Of a DNA stretch of 64,000 nt, positions 53,165-63,896 are shown one piece after another. This DNA comes from Rhodoferax sp. GTDB taxonomy: Bacteria > Pseudomonadota > Gammaproteobacteria > Burkholderiales > Burkholderiaceae_C. The notes below the pieces were generated by a model. The model was not told where the DNA came from. It worked only from the letters and a program-made list of their open reading frames with translations, and did no database searches. A program made the translations under genes and the position numbers. The stretch is from NCBI RefSeq assembly GCF_013297935.1, contig NZ_JAAFIX010000004.1, forward strand, positions 90,168 to 154,167, in the 5' to 3' direction. The number at the start of each line of letters is the position of its first letter. Position 1 is the stretch's first letter.

Positions 53165-55060
53165 ATGTGCGGCATCGTCGGCGCGGTTTCTACCCGCAAC
53201 ATCGTTCCAGTGTTGGTCCAAGGCTTGGAGCGCCTCGAATACCGGGGTTATGACTCCTGCGGTGTGGCGGTCTACGGCCAGGGCGCAGAGGGTGGTTTGC
53301 GCCGGGCGCGCAGTACATCGCGCGTTTCAGAGCTCATGGAGCAGGTGGCCGCGGGTGATGTGCAAGGCCACTTGGGCATCGCGCACACCCGGTGGGCAAC
53401 CCACGGAGCTCCCGTCGTGCAAAACGCGCACCCGCATTTCAGCCACGGAACCGGCGTGGACGCCGACAGCAAGCCCGGGCGCGTTGCATTGGTTCACAAC
53501 GGAATTATTGAAAACCATGACGAACTCCGCGCCTCGCTCAAGGCCAAGGGCTATGTGTTCCACAGCCAGACCGATACCGAAGTCATTGCCCATTTGATTG
53601 ACAGCCTGTACGACGGCGATCTGTTTGAAGCGGTCAAGGCGGCGGTGCTGCAACTGCATGGCGCCTACGCGATTGCCGTGTTTTGCAAAGATGAGCCGCA
53701 GCGCTTGATCGGTGCCCGCGCGGGCTCTCCCTTGATCTTGGGAGTGGGGAAAGACGGTCAGGAGCATTTTCTTGCCAGCGATGCCATGGCATTGGCCGGC
53801 GTGACGGACCAGATTGTCTATCTCGAAGAGGGTGACGTGGTCGACATGCAGCTTGGCAAATACTGGCTGGTCGACAAGGCGCACAAAGCCGTGTCGGCGG
53901 CACAGCGGCCGGTCAAAACAGTCGTGGCCCACAGTGGCGCTGCAGAGCTGGGGCCCTACCGCCATTACATGCAAAAGGAAATTTTCGAGCAGCCCCGCGC
54001 CATTGCGGACACGCTGGAAGGTGTGGAAGGCATCGTGCCGGAGCTGTTTGACCAACAAGCCAATCACGCGCCCGGTGCCAATGCTGCCCGTGTGTTTCAG
54101 CAGATCGACAATGTTTTGATCTTGGCCTGCGGCACCAGCTACTACAGTGGCTGCGCTGCCAAGTACTGGATCGAGAGCATTGCCAAGATCCCCTGCAATG
54201 TTGAGGTTGCCAGCGAGTATCGCTACCGGGAGTCGGTCCCCAACCCTAACACCCTGGTGGTCACCATTACCCAGAGTGGTGAAACCGCAGATACCTTGGC
54301 CGCCCTGCGCCATGCGCAAAGCCTGGGCATGGTGCACACCCTGACCATTTGCAACGTCGCCACCAGCGCCATGGTGCGGGAGTGCAGCCTGGCCTATGTG
54401 ACACGCGCGGGGGTGGAAATCGGTGTGGCGTCCACCAAAGCGTTTACGACCCAGCTGGCGGGCTTGTTTTTGCTGACTTTGTGCCTGGCGCAAGCCAAGG
54501 GCCGCCTGAGTGATGCCGACGAGGCGCGCCACCTCAAGGCCATGCGCCACCTACCTGCAGCGCTGCAAGCGGTGCTGGCGCTGGAGCCGCAAATCATGGC
54601 GTGGGCGGACGACTTTGCCAAAAAGGAAAATGCCCTCTTTTTAGGGCGCGGTCTGCACTACCCGATCGCCCTGGAGGGGGCGCTCAAGCTCAAGGAAATC
54701 ACCTACATCCATGCCGAGGCCTACGCTGCCGGCGAACTCAAACACGGGCCCTTGGCCCTGGTGACCAGCGAGATGCCGGTCGTCACCGTGGCGCCAAACG
54801 ACACCCTGCTTGAAAAGCTCAAGAGCAATATGCACGAAGTGCGCGCCCGTGGCGGAGTCTTGTATGTGCTGGCTGATGCCGATACCAAGATCGAGAGCGG
54901 AGAAGGCCTGCACGTGATCCGCATGCCTGAGCATTACGGTGAACTGTCGCCTTTGCTGCATGTGGTGCCTTTGCAATTGCTGTCGTACCACACGGCCTGC
55001 GCCAAGGGGACCGACGTCGACAAGCCACGCAACCTGGCCAAGAGCGTGACGGTCGAGTAA
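53165..55060 (+). CDS. glmS: Glutamine-fructose-6-phosphate aminotransferase
   Basis: 631 residues. The N-terminal glutaminase uses Cys2 as nucleophile ([12 protein letters not shown]). The two SIS isomerase domains have ACGTSYYSG and [17 protein letters not shown] segments, and the C-terminus ends [12 protein letters not shown]. It makes glucosamine-6-P, feeding the GlmU product pathway. It is about 20 residues longer than the E. coli enzyme, mostly around [22 protein letters not shown] is the ribosome site. No glmS-ribozyme-like structure is seen upstream. Confidence 0.97.
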   Translation: MCGIVGAVSTRNIVPVLVQGLERLEYRGYDSCGVAVYGQGAEGGLRRARSTSRVSELMEQVAAGDVQGHLGIAHTRWATHGAPVVQNAHPHFSHGTGVDADSKPGRVALVHNGIIENHDELRASLKAKGYVFHSQTDTEVIAHLIDSLYDGDLFEAVKAAVLQLHGAYAIAVFCKDEPQRLIGARAGSPLILGVGKDGQEHFLASDAMALAGVTDQIVYLEEGDVVDMQLGKYWLVDKAHKAVSAAQRPVKTVVAHSGAAELGPYRHYMQKEIFEQPRAIADTLEGVEGIVPELFDQQANHAPGANAARVFQQIDNVLILACGTSYYSGCAAKYWIESIAKIPCNVEVASEYRYRESVPNPNTLVVTITQSGETADTLAALRHAQSLGMVHTLTICNVATSAMVRECSLAYVTRAGVEIGVASTKAFTTQLAGLFLLTLCLAQAKGRLSDADEARHLKAMRHLPAALQAVLALEPQIMAWADDFAKKENALFLGRGLHYPIALEGALKLKEITYIHAEAYAAGELKHGPLALVTSEMPVVTVAPNDTLLEKLKSNMHEVRARGGVLYVLADADTKIESGEGLHVIRMPEHYGELSPLLHVVPLQLLSYHTACAKGTDVDKPRNLAKSVTVE

Positions 55061-55066
55061 GCCGAG

Positions 55067-55588
55067 ATGCGCTTTTTTGGCATTGCCGGTTACTCGGGGA
55101 TGGGCAAGACCACGCTCTTGGAGCGCCTGATTCCAGAGCTCACCGGTCGGGGGTTGCGGGTTTCGTTGATCAAACACAGCCACAAAGCTATTGAGATCGA
55201 CCGGCCCGGCAAAGACTCTTTCCGGCTGCGTGAGGCCGGCTGCACCGAGGTGCTTTTGCTGGGGCGCGATCGTTGGGCGCTGATGCATGAGCTGCGGCGG
55301 CGCCCCGAGCCCTCACTCGATTACTTGCTGGACCGCCTGCAAGACTGCGACCTGGTGCTGGTGGAAGGGTTTAAAGAGGGCGACTTTCCTAAACTGGAGG
55401 TGTGGCGCAGCAGCGAAGGCAAACCCACGCTCTGGCCCCAATGGCCGGGGATTGCCGCCATTGCCAGCGACTCGCGGCCCGGCTTGCAGGGTGTCACGGT
55501 TCTGGACCTGCAAGATGTGCCGCGCATTGCCGACTTTGTGGTCGAGCACGCGGCCCTGCGCAAGCCTGTGCCGGTGTTCGCGTCCTAG
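55067..55588 (+). CDS. mobB: Molybdopterin-guanine dinucleotide biosynthesis adaptor MobB
   Basis: 173 residues with P-loop GYSGMGKTTLLERL at the N-terminus, then IKHSHKAIEIDRPGKDSFRLREAG and LVLVEGFKEGDFPKLEV, all typical of MobB. It is a GTP-binding helper in making MGD cofactor. It starts 6 bp after glmS and its stop overlaps the convergent SulP stop in CTAG. Confidence 0.92.
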   Translation: MRFFGIAGYSGMGKTTLLERLIPELTGRGLRVSLIKHSHKAIEIDRPGKDSFRLREAGCTEVLLLGRDRWALMHELRRRPEPSLDYLLDRLQDCDLVLVEGFKEGDFPKLEVWRSSEGKPTLWPQWPGIAAIASDSRPGLQGVTVLDLQDVPRIADFVVEHAALRKPVPVFAS

Positions 55589-57282
55589 ATAGACAATGCC
55601 GCGTCCGTAGAACCTTGTGTTTCGGACTGCAAGGCGCGGTAGGCCTCGGGCACGGAGAGGAAAACCTGTCCCGTGAGCTGGGTCCACAAGGGGGTGTGAA
55701 TCAGCCTGTCCTGCACCGGACCTTTGATTTCGGCAAAGTGCATCCGGATGCCGCGATCCTGCAGATCGCGGTTGGTGGCGGTCAAAACCTCCATGGCGGA
55801 GGTGTCCACCCGGTTCACGGCCGTCATGATCCAGACCACGTCCCGCGTGTCCGGCGCACGGCTGAGCTCCAGACTCAAGCGCGTTTCAATAGCCTGCAGG
55901 TTTCCGAAAAACAAGCTTTCGTCAATGCGTAGCATCAGCACATGGGGCAGGGTTTCGGTGGTGTAGCGCTCCACATTCCGAAACGACTGGCTTCCGGGTA
56001 AGCGCCCCACCACGGCAATGTGGGGCTTGGTGGTGCGCCACAGCAGGGTGACCAGCGACAGGCCGATTCCCACGGCAATACCGACCTCTAGGCCCAACAC
56101 CAGAACGCCGAGTGCCGTGCCCAGCCAGGCCACGGCGTCTGCGCGGTCATAGGTCCACGCTTGCCGCAGGGCCTTGAAATCCATCATGCCCCATGCAGCC
56201 ACCATGATGCTGGCGGCCAAAACGGCCAGCGGCAGCCGAGACAGCCATTGCGTGCCTGCTAGGAGCACCAGCACCATGCTGAGCCCGGAAACCACACCGG
56301 CCAGCGGCGTCTGCGCACCGGCGCTGACATTGATAGCAGAGCGGCTGAGCCCGCCGCCGACCGGCATTCCGCCGCTGAAAGCAGCGGCCACATTGGCAGC
56401 ACCCAAACCCAGCAACTCGCGGTTGGGGTCGATATGCTCTCTGCGCTTGACGGCCAGTGCCTGCGCCATCGTGATGCACTGAACCATGCCGATGAGAGAA
56501 ATCAGTAGCGTCGGACCCGCCAGCGCCTGCAGGGTCGCGGTGTCCGGCAGCGCAAACGACTGGAGCGCTGCATCCAAAGGAATCGCGCCAACCACCGCCA
56601 CACCGTTGCGGGTGTCTAGCGCCAGGCCCGTAACGGCCAAGGTGCCCAGCATGAGTACCAGCAAGGGAAACAGCCTTTGCCACACCGGCCAACGCTGAAG
56701 ACTGGTGCGGGCAAGGGCTAGCGCCAGCACAGAAGACAGCCCGAGCGCAAGCGTTGCCCCATTGATACTCGACCCGTTGGTCCACAGGCTTTCAAAGAAT
56801 TGCCAACTGGAGCGCCCTTGCGTCTCCAGGCCCGTGACAAAGCGAAGCTGGCTCAACATGATCAACACGGCCGACCCGGACACAAAGCCACTCACCACAG
56901 GCCGGCTGAGCAATTGCGACAGAAAGCCGAGTCGTGCGAGACCGCATGCGGCAATGAGCAAGCCCGAGCCCAGGCTCAGCCACATAGCGAGTTGCAGGTA
57001 GAGGGCGCTGCCCGGTGCAGCCAAGGGGCTGAGCACGCTGAATGTCATGATGGCGGTAATGGCCACCGGCCCGACCGCCTGCACCATGCTGCTCCCCAAC
57101 AGGGCATACGCGATGGCGGGCAATATGCTGACAAACAAGCCTGCTTGGGGCGGCAAGCCGGCCAGCAGCGCATAGGCCAGGCTCTGCGGGATGACCATGA
57201 TGGTGACCACCACACCTGCTAGCAGGTCATCGCGCAAGTGGTGGCGTGGGTAGTTGCGTATCCAATCGGGTATCAGGTCCAT
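55585..57282 (-). CDS. SulP family anion transporter with STAS domain
   Basis: 565 residues from ATG 57282. It has about 12-14 helices, with the SulP signature near the start (VVVTIMVIPQSLAYALLAGLPP split over TM1-2), and a cytoplasmic STAS domain at about 440-550. Transported anions in the family include sulfate, bicarbonate and dicarboxylates. The location beside mobB hints at sulfate or molybdate but proves nothing. Confidence 0.9.
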   Translation of the reverse strand: MDLIPDWIRNYPRHHLRDDLLAGVVVTIMVIPQSLAYALLAGLPPQAGLFVSILPAIAYALLGSSMVQAVGPVAITAIMTFSVLSPLAAPGSALYLQLAMWLSLGSGLLIAACGLARLGFLSQLLSRPVVSGFVSGSAVLIMLSQLRFVTGLETQGRSSWQFFESLWTNGSSINGATLALGLSSVLALALARTSLQRWPVWQRLFPLLVLMLGTLAVTGLALDTRNGVAVVGAIPLDAALQSFALPDTATLQALAGPTLLISLIGMVQCITMAQALAVKRREHIDPNRELLGLGAANVAAAFSGGMPVGGGLSRSAINVSAGAQTPLAGVVSGLSMVLVLLAGTQWLSRLPLAVLAASIMVAAWGMMDFKALRQAWTYDRADAVAWLGTALGVLVLGLEVGIAVGIGLSLVTLLWRTTKPHIAVVGRLPGSQSFRNVERYTTETLPHVLMLRIDESLFFGNLQAIETRLSLELSRAPDTRDVVWIMTAVNRVDTSAMEVLTATNRDLQDRGIRMHFAEIKGPVQDRLIHTPLWTQLTGQVFLSVPEAYRALQSETQGSTDAALSI

Positions 57283-57399
57283 GCCCGATGCTAACCCGCG
57301 CTGACAGACCGCCACATTTCGGCAACACAATGCAAATACGTCAGCCGCAAGATGGACTCTGGCGTTGAGCGTTTATTGTTTCTCTACTCAAGGAATTTC

Positions 57400-58881
57400 A
57401 TGCGAGCACCTTTCCCCTTTGCCAGTGGCGTCATTTTGCTGGCAGTGGCACTCTGGCCTTCTGCCCAAGCCCAAGCCCAACCCCAACCCCAACCCCAACC
57501 CCAACCCCAGGAGGTGCGCAGCCAGCTTGCTGACCAGCAGGAGGTGGCCGTCACCATCTACAACGACAACCTCGCTTTGGTGAAAGATGTCCGCAAAACA
57601 CCTTTGCGGCCCGGTGCCTTGGCCTTGGCGTTTCGCGATGTCAGTGCCCGCATGCGGCCTGAAACCGCACTGCTGCGCAGTCTGACAGCGCCCGGAACGC
57701 TGCGCGTGCAGGAGCAGAACTTTGATTTTGACTTGCTCACGCCGCAAAAAATGCTGGAGAAATATGTCGGTCGGCAAGTCAAGGTGGTGCGCACCCATCC
57801 CACCACCGGTGCAGAAACGGTGGAGGTGGCGACCGTCCTGTCCGCAAACAACGGGATCGTGCTGCAAATCGGACAGCGGATCGAAACCGGTGTGCCCGGG
57901 CGACTGGTGTTCGATGATGTGCCCCCCAATTTGCGGGACCGCCCCACACTGGTCATGAACCTGCAAAACGCCGGTCCTGCGCAGCAGGATGTGGAGTTGA
58001 GCTACCTGACCGGCGGACTCGCCTGGCGGGCCGACTATGTGGTGGAACTCAACGCCGCGGACGACGCGCTCGACGTCTCCGGTTGGGTCACCCTGACCAA
58101 TACCAGCGGAGCAACCTACCGCAACGCGAAATTGCAACTGGTGGCGGGCGATGTGAACCAGGTTGCGCCGGAAATGGCACCACGCGGTCGCCCTGTGCTC
58201 ATGGCGGCGCAGGCCGTGGCAAAGGCCGACACTGGCATGGTTGAGGAGGCGCTGTTCGAATACCACCTCTACAGCCTGGACCGCCCCACCACGATTGCCG
58301 AAAACCAAACCAAGCAAGTGGCTTTGCTCTCGGCCGCCGGGGTGCCGGCCCGCAAAGAGCTGGTGTTGGAAGGCGGTGACTTCTATTACCAGGGCCCATC
58401 GGGCGACCTCGGGCGCCAACTCAAAGTGGCGGCGTTTCTGGAGTTCGACAACAAAGAGGCTTCCCGCCTGGGCATGCCCATGCCCAAGGGGGTGGTGCGT
58501 GTTTACAAAAAGGACCGCAGTGGCAATGCGCAGTTCATCGGTGAAGATCGCATTGACCACACTGCCCGCAATGAAAAAATTCGCCTGAAGCTGGGCAATG
58601 CGTTCGATGTCACGGCGGACAAAAAGCAGACCGACTTCAAACGGCTCCCGAACACCGGCAAGTTCGGCTTTGTGTCGGAAAGCGCCTACGAAATCGTGCT
58701 GCGCAATGCCAAAAAAGAGGCTGTCACCGTCACGGTCAAAGAACCCATTCCCGGCGATTGGCAAATGCTCAGCTCCAGCATGCCGCACACCAAGGCCTCC
58801 TCCAGCATGGCTGTCTGGCAGGTGACAGTTCCTGCGGAAGGCAAAGCTGTTTTGACTTACAAGGCTTTGGTCCGGTATTGA
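57400..58881 (+). CDS. DUF4139 domain secreted protein
   Basis: 493 residues from ATG 57400, with AAGGAA upstream. The signal peptide ends near AQA and is followed directly by a hexanucleotide-encoded Pro-Gln run. The body starts [18 protein letters not shown], typical of the family, and has the central [16 protein letters not shown] and a C-terminal beta-rich part. The family function is unknown and it is probably periplasmic. It is divergent from SulP. Confidence 0.88.
   Translation: MRAPFPFASGVILLAVALWPSAQAQAQPQPQPQPQPQEVRSQLADQQEVAVTIYNDNLALVKDVRKTPLRPGALALAFRDVSARMRPETALLRSLTAPGTLRVQEQNFDFDLLTPQKMLEKYVGRQVKVVRTHPTTGAETVEVATVLSANNGIVLQIGQRIETGVPGRLVFDDVPPNLRDRPTLVMNLQNAGPAQQDVELSYLTGGLAWRADYVVELNAADDALDVSGWVTLTNTSGATYRNAKLQLVAGDVNQVAPEMAPRGRPVLMAAQAVAKADTGMVEEALFEYHLYSLDRPTTIAENQTKQVALLSAAGVPARKELVLEGGDFYYQGPSGDLGRQLKVAAFLEFDNKEASRLGMPMPKGVVRVYKKDRSGNAQFIGEDRIDHTARNEKIRLKLGNAFDVTADKKQTDFKRLPNTGKFGFVSESAYEIVLRNAKKEAVTVTVKEPIPGDWQMLSSSMPHTKASSSMAVWQVTVPAEGKAVLTYKALVRY
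57464..57505 (+). repeat. Hexanucleotide tandem repeat (CCCAAG)2(CCCAAC)5
   Basis: Seven CCCAAR/CCCAAC units code alternating Ala-Gln and then Pro-Gln just after the signal peptidase site of the DUF4139 protein. Because the unit is 6 bp, copy-number changes keep the frame. Confidence 0.9.
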
Positions 58882-58934
58882 CCCCAGCAGAGGTTTGTCG
58901 GGATACTGCGGCTTCCATTTCCGGGACACCGCTT

Positions 58935-60521
58935 ATGAAGTCTTTCAGCATCGCCCTCAAACTGTGGCTGCCCGCTATCTCCGTCAGCATTGCGTTGGTA
59001 GCTATGGCGGGTGGCTCCGCGGTCCGGACCATCCGGTCGCAGGCCATGACGGTGGCCGAGCAATCCGAGCAGCAAAGCAAGCTGGAGATGAGTGCCCGCT
59101 GGTACGGTGTGGCCCAGGCGCAGGCCCTGCGGGGCATCGGGGCCGCACTGACCTCGGACGCGGCGGCCGCGCAATTTCTGCTCTCAGGGCGGGATGCCGC
59201 CACCCAGGAAGAAAACCGCCTGGAAAGTGAGCTCGGGCGGCTGATGCAAAGTGCCCCTGAGCGCGCCGCACTGGAGGCGGTGCAAGCCAAAGCCCAGACC
59301 TTGAAAGCCGCTCTTGCCAAAGCCGACGCGCTCAAGGCGGCCGGGGATATGCAGGCGGTGCTGGCACATATTCAAAATGTCACCCAGCCTGAGTTGATGG
59401 CTTTTCTGGCGGCTCAGCAGGCCATGGTCAAACTCACCGAAGAGGGAGCCACTGCCTTGCGCGACAAGGCCGGTGCTGAGCGCATGCGCACGGTCTGGTC
59501 GGTGGCGGGCATAATGGCCTTGATTGTGGTGCTGATCTCTCTGGGCACCCGTTTGTTGCAGCGCAATGTGTGCGACCCGCTGGACGAAGTGGTCCGCGTG
59601 GCCACCGCCATCGGCAACGGGAACCTCGATGTCCGTATCCACACCGAGCGCAAAGACGAAATGGGCGATGTATTGCGTGCACTGGCCCACATGACCCGGT
59701 CGCTGGCCGAGCTGGTGGGGCAGGTGCACAAATCCACGGGCAGCATCACGGTGGCCAGTTCGGAAATTGCGCATGGCAACCAGGACCTCTCCAACCGCAC
59801 GGAAACCACGGCCTACAACCTGCAGCGCGCGGCATCGTCTATGTCGCGGCTGAACGGTTCAGTGCAGCAGTCGGCCGAAGCAGCGCGCCAGGCCAATGCC
59901 ATGGCCGGTTCTGCCTACACAGTAGCGGAGAGTGGCGGGACTTCGGTGTCGCAAGTGGTGAGCACCATGCATGAGATTCATGGGTCGTCCCGCAAAATTG
60001 TGGACATCATCGGCGTGATTGACGGCATAGCATTCCAGACCAATATTCTGGCGCTGAATGCTGCGGTCGAGGCCGCGCGTGCGGGCGAACAAGGGCGCGG
60101 CTTTGCTGTCGTGGCCAGCGAGGTGCGGGCCTTGGCTGGCCGCAGTGCTGAGGCGGCCAAGGAGATCAAGTCCTTGATCGGCGGCTCTGTGGCTAATGTA
60201 GAACATGGCTCCCGCTTGGTAGATGGTGCGGGCCAGACCATGCAAGAAGTGGTCAGTGCGGTGCAGCGAGTCAGTGGAATCATTGCGGAAATCACAGCTT
60301 CCAGTGCGGAGCAGAGTCAGGATATGCAAGAAGTGAATGCCGCGGTGGGTGAGTTGGAGCAAATGACGCAACAAAACGCAGCCTTGGTCGAGCAGAGCGC
60401 GGCCGCTGCCGCCTCGCTCCGGGAGCAAGCGGCGCTGTTGGACCAGCTGGTGGGTCGCTTCACTTTGCCGGGTGCCGGCACCGGACCCCACACCATGACG
60501 CTGTTGCCGCACGCCGCATAG
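58935..60521 (+). CDS. Methyl-accepting chemotaxis protein
   Basis: 528 residues from ATG 58935. TM1 lies near 10-28, a periplasmic helical-bundle-like domain covers about 30-190, and TM2 is [26 protein letters not shown] follows at about 215-265. The signalling hairpin tip [21 protein letters not shown] in two parts and [19 protein letters not shown] are diagnostic. There is no C-terminal CheR/CheB tether pentapeptide. The ligand is unknown. It is followed by a hairpin terminator and then a FliA-type promoter for the next gene. Confidence 0.94.
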   Translation: MKSFSIALKLWLPAISVSIALVAMAGGSAVRTIRSQAMTVAEQSEQQSKLEMSARWYGVAQAQALRGIGAALTSDAAAAQFLLSGRDAATQEENRLESELGRLMQSAPERAALEAVQAKAQTLKAALAKADALKAAGDMQAVLAHIQNVTQPELMAFLAAQQAMVKLTEEGATALRDKAGAERMRTVWSVAGIMALIVVLISLGTRLLQRNVCDPLDEVVRVATAIGNGNLDVRIHTERKDEMGDVLRALAHMTRSLAELVGQVHKSTGSITVASSEIAHGNQDLSNRTETTAYNLQRAASSMSRLNGSVQQSAEAARQANAMAGSAYTVAESGGTSVSQVVSTMHEIHGSSRKIVDIIGVIDGIAFQTNILALNAAVEAARAGEQGRGFAVVASEVRALAGRSAEAAKEIKSLIGGSVANVEHGSRLVDGAGQTMQEVVSAVQRVSGIIAEITASSAEQSQDMQEVNAAVGELEQMTQQNAALVEQSAAAAASLREQAALLDQLVGRFTLPGAGTGPHTMTLLPHAA

Positions 60522-60558
60522 CGACCCCAATTCGCTGCCCCGGCGCCAGGCCGGAAAA

Positions 60559-60599
60559 AAAACGCCAGAATGCACCAAAGTGGTGCGATCTGGCGTTTT
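60559..60599. terminator. Bidirectional-looking terminator after the chemoreceptor gene
   Basis: AAAACGCCAGA pairs with TCTGGCGTTTT (11 bp) and an inner GCACCA / TGGTGC stem extends it. The flanking A and T runs make it active in principle on both strands. It begins 38 bp after the stop. Confidence 0.88.
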
Positions 60600-60643
60600 A
60601 GGTTCCCGGCAGCATTTTTTCTCAACTTTTTTAGAAAAAGGCC

Positions 60644-60670
60644 TAAATAACCCCCTAAATCTGCCGTTAA
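60644..60670 (+). promoter_or_regulatory. FliA (sigma-28) type promoter
   Basis: TAAA, exactly 15 bp, then GCCGTTAA: this matches the consensus TAAA-N15-GCCGATAA at all but one position. It lies 54 bp before the start of an orphan gene and just after a chemoreceptor gene, a fitting context. Confidence 0.7.
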
Positions 60671-60724
60671 GAAATGTACGTCAACTCCTAAAAGCAACCG
60701 GAGGGGCCGAAAGGTCTACCCAAA

Positions 60725-61222
60725 ATGCAATTGCCAACCATTGAACGAACCCCGAATATGCGCCCCGCCGGCGCAGACGCGGTGTCGTCTGGGGCAAATA
60801 GGGTTATCCCAATTGCTCCGGTCAACCCGTCTGTAGGGGCCACCAGTGTGATCGAGTCCACGCCGGATGTGATCGATAAGGTGAACCCCGCCCTCAAACC
60901 CCAAAACACCGGCGAGGCGCCCTACCAAAGCGTAGCTGACCCAATGCGCAAAGGCTCGGACGCAGTGGTGGAGAAGGATTGGACTATTCATCGGCCAGCC
61001 AAGGAAAAAGTGGAGGATCCTCCGCCCAAGCCTATCTCTCAGGTGCTGATGGATCACCTGAAAACCATGTGGACCGCCAGCGCCAGTGCGGTGCAGATTG
61101 AACAGGTCAAAAACCAGCTCACTACGCCGCAGCCGGTGTCCCCGTCTGAAGCTCCGGGGCAATTAGCCAAGCAGGCACTGGTTTACAGCCCCAGCAAAAT
61201 CAAAAAAACCGAGAGCATGTGA
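60725..61222 (+). CDS. Orphan proline-rich protein behind a FliA-type promoter
   Basis: 165 residues, Pro/Ser/Ala/Lys-rich, with no signal peptide or transmembrane helix. One helical patch near 104-128 ([20 protein letters not shown]) is the only likely folded part. GGAGG lies 18 bp upstream of the ATG, farther than ideal. I do not recognise a family. The promoter suggests it is part of the flagellar/chemotaxis regulon: a candidate motility accessory protein, but that is inference. Confidence 0.65.
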   Translation: MQLPTIERTPNMRPAGADAVSSGANRVIPIAPVNPSVGATSVIESTPDVIDKVNPALKPQNTGEAPYQSVADPMRKGSDAVVEKDWTIHRPAKEKVEDPPPKPISQVLMDHLKTMWTASASAVQIEQVKNQLTTPQPVSPSEAPGQLAKQALVYSPSKIKKTESM

Positions 61223-61271
61223 GCTCTGTGTGCCCGGGCTTTGCGTCCGAGTGCGCAACAGGTGCTCTAAC

Positions 61272-62018
61272 ATGGCGGGCATGCATACATCCGCACTTGT
61301 CCTTTTTTCCGGCGGCCAGGACTCCACCACCTGCCTAGCCTATGCCTTAGAGCGCTACGAGCGCGTTGAAACCATTGCCTTCGACTACCGCCAACGCCAT
61401 AGCGTGGAGCTAGAGGCCCGCTTGAACGTGTTGCGTGAGCTCAAAGCCCGTTTTCCGCAGTGGGGGAGCAAATTGGGCGAGGACCATTTGCTGGACTTGG
61501 CCGTACTCGGTGAGGTGAGCGAAACCTCTTTGACCCGGGACACCGCCTTCAAAATGGAAGCCAACGGCCTGCCCAACACCTTTGTGCCCGGGCGCAATCT
61601 GCTGTTCATGACCTTGGCTGCGGCGCTGGCCTACCGCCGTGGTTTGCAGGTGATCGTGACCGGCGTTTGCGAGACCGATTTCTCCGGTTATCCCGATTGC
61701 CGGGACGACACCATGAAAGCGCTTCAACTCGCGCTGTCGCTCGGCATGGACCAGCGTTTCCTGATCGAGACGCCGCTCATGTGGATCGACAAGGCCCAAA
61801 CCTGGGAGCTGGCCCATGCGCTGGGCGAGCGCTCCGGCGAGGCCGGGGGCGGCGATGCCCTGGTCGATCTCGTGGTCGAGCACACCCACACCTGCTACCT
61901 GGGCGACCGGACCCACCGCCAAGCGTGGGGCTACGGCTGCGGCAGCTGCCCCGCCTGCGAGCTGCGGGCCAAGGGTTACGCCGGTTTTACCGACAAGATG
62001 AAAAGCGCCTCTGCCTGA
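61272..62018 (+). CDS. queC: 7-cyano-7-deazaguanine synthase QueC
   Basis: 248 residues from ATG 61272 (61281 also possible). The PP-loop [11 protein letters not shown] is N-terminal, [11 protein letters not shown] and [16 protein letters not shown] are core motifs, and the zinc cysteines are in CYLGD and [11 protein letters not shown]. It makes preQ0 from CDG, ammonia and ATP for queuosine. The last 43 bp overlap the convergent ABC transporter gene. Confidence 0.96.
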   Translation: MAGMHTSALVLFSGGQDSTTCLAYALERYERVETIAFDYRQRHSVELEARLNVLRELKARFPQWGSKLGEDHLLDLAVLGEVSETSLTRDTAFKMEANGLPNTFVPGRNLLFMTLAAALAYRRGLQVIVTGVCETDFSGYPDCRDDTMKALQLALSLGMDQRFLIETPLMWIDKAQTWELAHALGERSGEAGGGDALVDLVVEHTHTCYLGDRTHRQAWGYGCGSCPACELRAKGYAGFTDKMKSASA

Positions 62019-63799
62019 GCGCCTGCTGCCGGTGTGGCCGTAGCTTCGGCCCGGGGCTCTAGCACCCAGCGTTGGTTGTGAAAGGCGGCGACCCCCGGCC
62101 GGTGGGCGATCGACACTAAAGCCCCGCCTTTTTCGGTCACCAGCGTGCACAAGCGTTGGTACAGGGCGGCCTCGGCCGCTTCGTCCAGGGCACTGGTGGC
62201 CTCATCGGCAAACAACCACTGTGGCTGTTTGAGCAACACACGGGCAATCGCCAGGCGCTGCTGTTCGCCGCCGGAGAGCTTTTGACTCCAGGCATCCACC
62301 ATATCCAGAGAGTCCGCCAAATGCGGGAGCAGTGCGTCCCGCAGAGCTTGCTGCAAGGCGGTGTCCGGGTACTGCGTTGCGTGGGACGGGTAGGCCAGCG
62401 CGTCGCGCAGCGTGCCGTTGGGGAAGTAAGCACGCTGTGGCAGGAACATGCTGTCTGCCGGCAAGGTCACCGCCCCGTCTGCAAAAGGCCAAATGCCGGC
62501 CAGTGTGCGGAACAGGGTCGACTTGCCGCTCCCGGAGGGGCCTTGCAACAAAATGCGGTCCCCCGGCTGCGCGTGCAAGCGGGTGTGCTCCAGCAGCGTG
62601 GTGCCGTCGGGGAGCGCAATGCGCAAGGGCGCGGTGTCCAAAGCATCAGTATTTGCTATTGTTTTAGGAGCTGCTTGCGCAGTCTTTACCAGGGCTAGAT
62701 CCTTAAAAGACTCTTCAAAGCTGGTCAGGCGATCCGTCGTGGCGCGCCAGCTGGCCAAGCTGCTGTAGGTGTCCACAAACCAGCTCAGAGAGCCCTGAAC
62801 CTGGCCGAAAGCGCCTGAAATCTGGGTGAGTTGCCCCAGCTGGATCGCGCCACTGAAAAACCGGGGTGCCGCCACCACAAAGGGAAACACCACCGCCGCC
62901 TGGCCGAAAAAGCTGGTGAACCAGATCAGCCCCTTTTGCGCCTTGATGAGCGCGAGGTTGTTGGCCAGTACGCGGCTGAATCGCTGGGCCATTTGTTCAC
63001 GCACCACCTGCTCGCCCCGGTCAAAAGCGATGGATTCGCTGTACTCCCGGGCTCGCACCATGTGGTGACGGAAGTCCGCCTCCACGCGCTGCTGCTCGAA
63101 GTTGAGTGGAATCTGCTTGCGGCCTATGTAGTGGGTAATCACGCTGCCCACCATGCTGTAGAGCACCGCCATCCACACCATAAAGCCCGGAATGTTGTAC
63201 TCCTGCCCCGCCAAGGTGAAGGCAAAGCCGCCCGAGAGTGTCCACAAAATGCCCACAAAGCTGGCCAAGGTGACCACGGCATTCAGCAAGCCCATGCTCA
63301 GGGAGATGGTGTAACTGGTGAACTGGTTGATGTCTTCCTGAATGCGTTGGTCCGGGTTGTCGGGGTTGGCGCCGTGGGCATGGGCCTGCGGCGTGAAGCG
63401 CGCCAGCTCCAGTCGGTAAAAGGCCTGGTGCGACATCCATTTGTGCAGGTAGTGGTCGGTCATCCAGGCGCGCCAGCGCATCTCCAGGAGCTGGGTCAGG
63501 TAGAACTTGTAGACCGCAATCACGATGAAGCCGAAGGCCAGGTAAGTAAAACGGCCGAGTTGCTCCCAGAACACTGCGGCATCTTTGTCTTGCAGCGAGT
63601 CGTAAAACAGGCGGTTCCAGTCGTTGAACACCACGGCCATGTAGACCAGGGCCAAGTTCAGGGCAATGATGGCCGCCAACATGCCGCGGGCTTTCCATTT
63701 GTCTTCCGACGAGAAGTAGGGGGTGGACAAGGCCACCGCCCGCGCAATAAATGCTTTGAAGCCCGCCCATTTGGCGGACACAGATGCCACGAGTGCCAT
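61976..63799 (-). CDS. SbmA/YddA-like ABC transporter (ABCD-type permease-ATPase fusion)
   Basis: 607 residues. The N-terminal membrane domain has the family marks [16 protein letters not shown] and [10 protein letters not shown], then [10 protein letters not shown]. The ATPase domain from about 385 has Walker [10 protein letters not shown], signature [16 protein letters not shown] and Walker [14 protein letters not shown]. Relatives move peptides, vitamin B12 or fatty acyl compounds; the substrate here is unknown. The linker (residues about 363-383) is encoded by the complementary strand of dispersed repeat copy I. The last 43 bp lie antisense to queC. Confidence 0.92.
   Translation of the reverse strand: MALVASVSAKWAGFKAFIARAVALSTPYFSSEDKWKARGMLAAIIALNLALVYMAVVFNDWNRLFYDSLQDKDAAVFWEQLGRFTYLAFGFIVIAVYKFYLTQLLEMRWRAWMTDHYLHKWMSHQAFYRLELARFTPQAHAHGANPDNPDQRIQEDINQFTSYTISLSMGLLNAVVTLASFVGILWTLSGGFAFTLAGQEYNIPGFMVWMAVLYSMVGSVITHYIGRKQIPLNFEQQRVEADFRHHMVRAREYSESIAFDRGEQVVREQMAQRFSRVLANNLALIKAQKGLIWFTSFFGQAAVVFPFVVAAPRFFSGAIQLGQLTQISGAFGQVQGSLSWFVDTYSSLASWRATTDRLTSFEESFKDLALVKTAQAAPKTIANTDALDTAPLRIALPDGTTLLEHTRLHAQPGDRILLQGPSGSGKSTLFRTLAGIWPFADGAVTLPADSMFLPQRAYFPNGTLRDALAYPSHATQYPDTALQQALRDALLPHLADSLDMVDAWSQKLSGGEQQRLAIARVLLKQPQWLFADEATSALDEAAEAALYQRLCTLVTEKGGALVSIAHRPGVAAFHNQRWVLEPRAEATATPAAGAQAEALFILSVKPA
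62651..62713 (+). repeat. Dispersed AGCTGCTCGCGCA repeat, copy I (inside the ABC gene, reverse orientation)
   Basis: GCTATTGTTTTAGGAGCTGC, then TTGCGCA, then ACCAGGGCTAGATCC and AAAAGACTC. It runs opposite to the host gene and yet leaves its frame open. Confidence 0.8.
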
Positions 63800-63896
63800 G
63801 CAATCAATCTCAGTTGGAGAAGCAAACCCGGCACTGCGCGATGCAATGCAGGGAGCCCACGGGGGATGTTAGCGTCGAAGTGCGCCGGGCCGCTTG

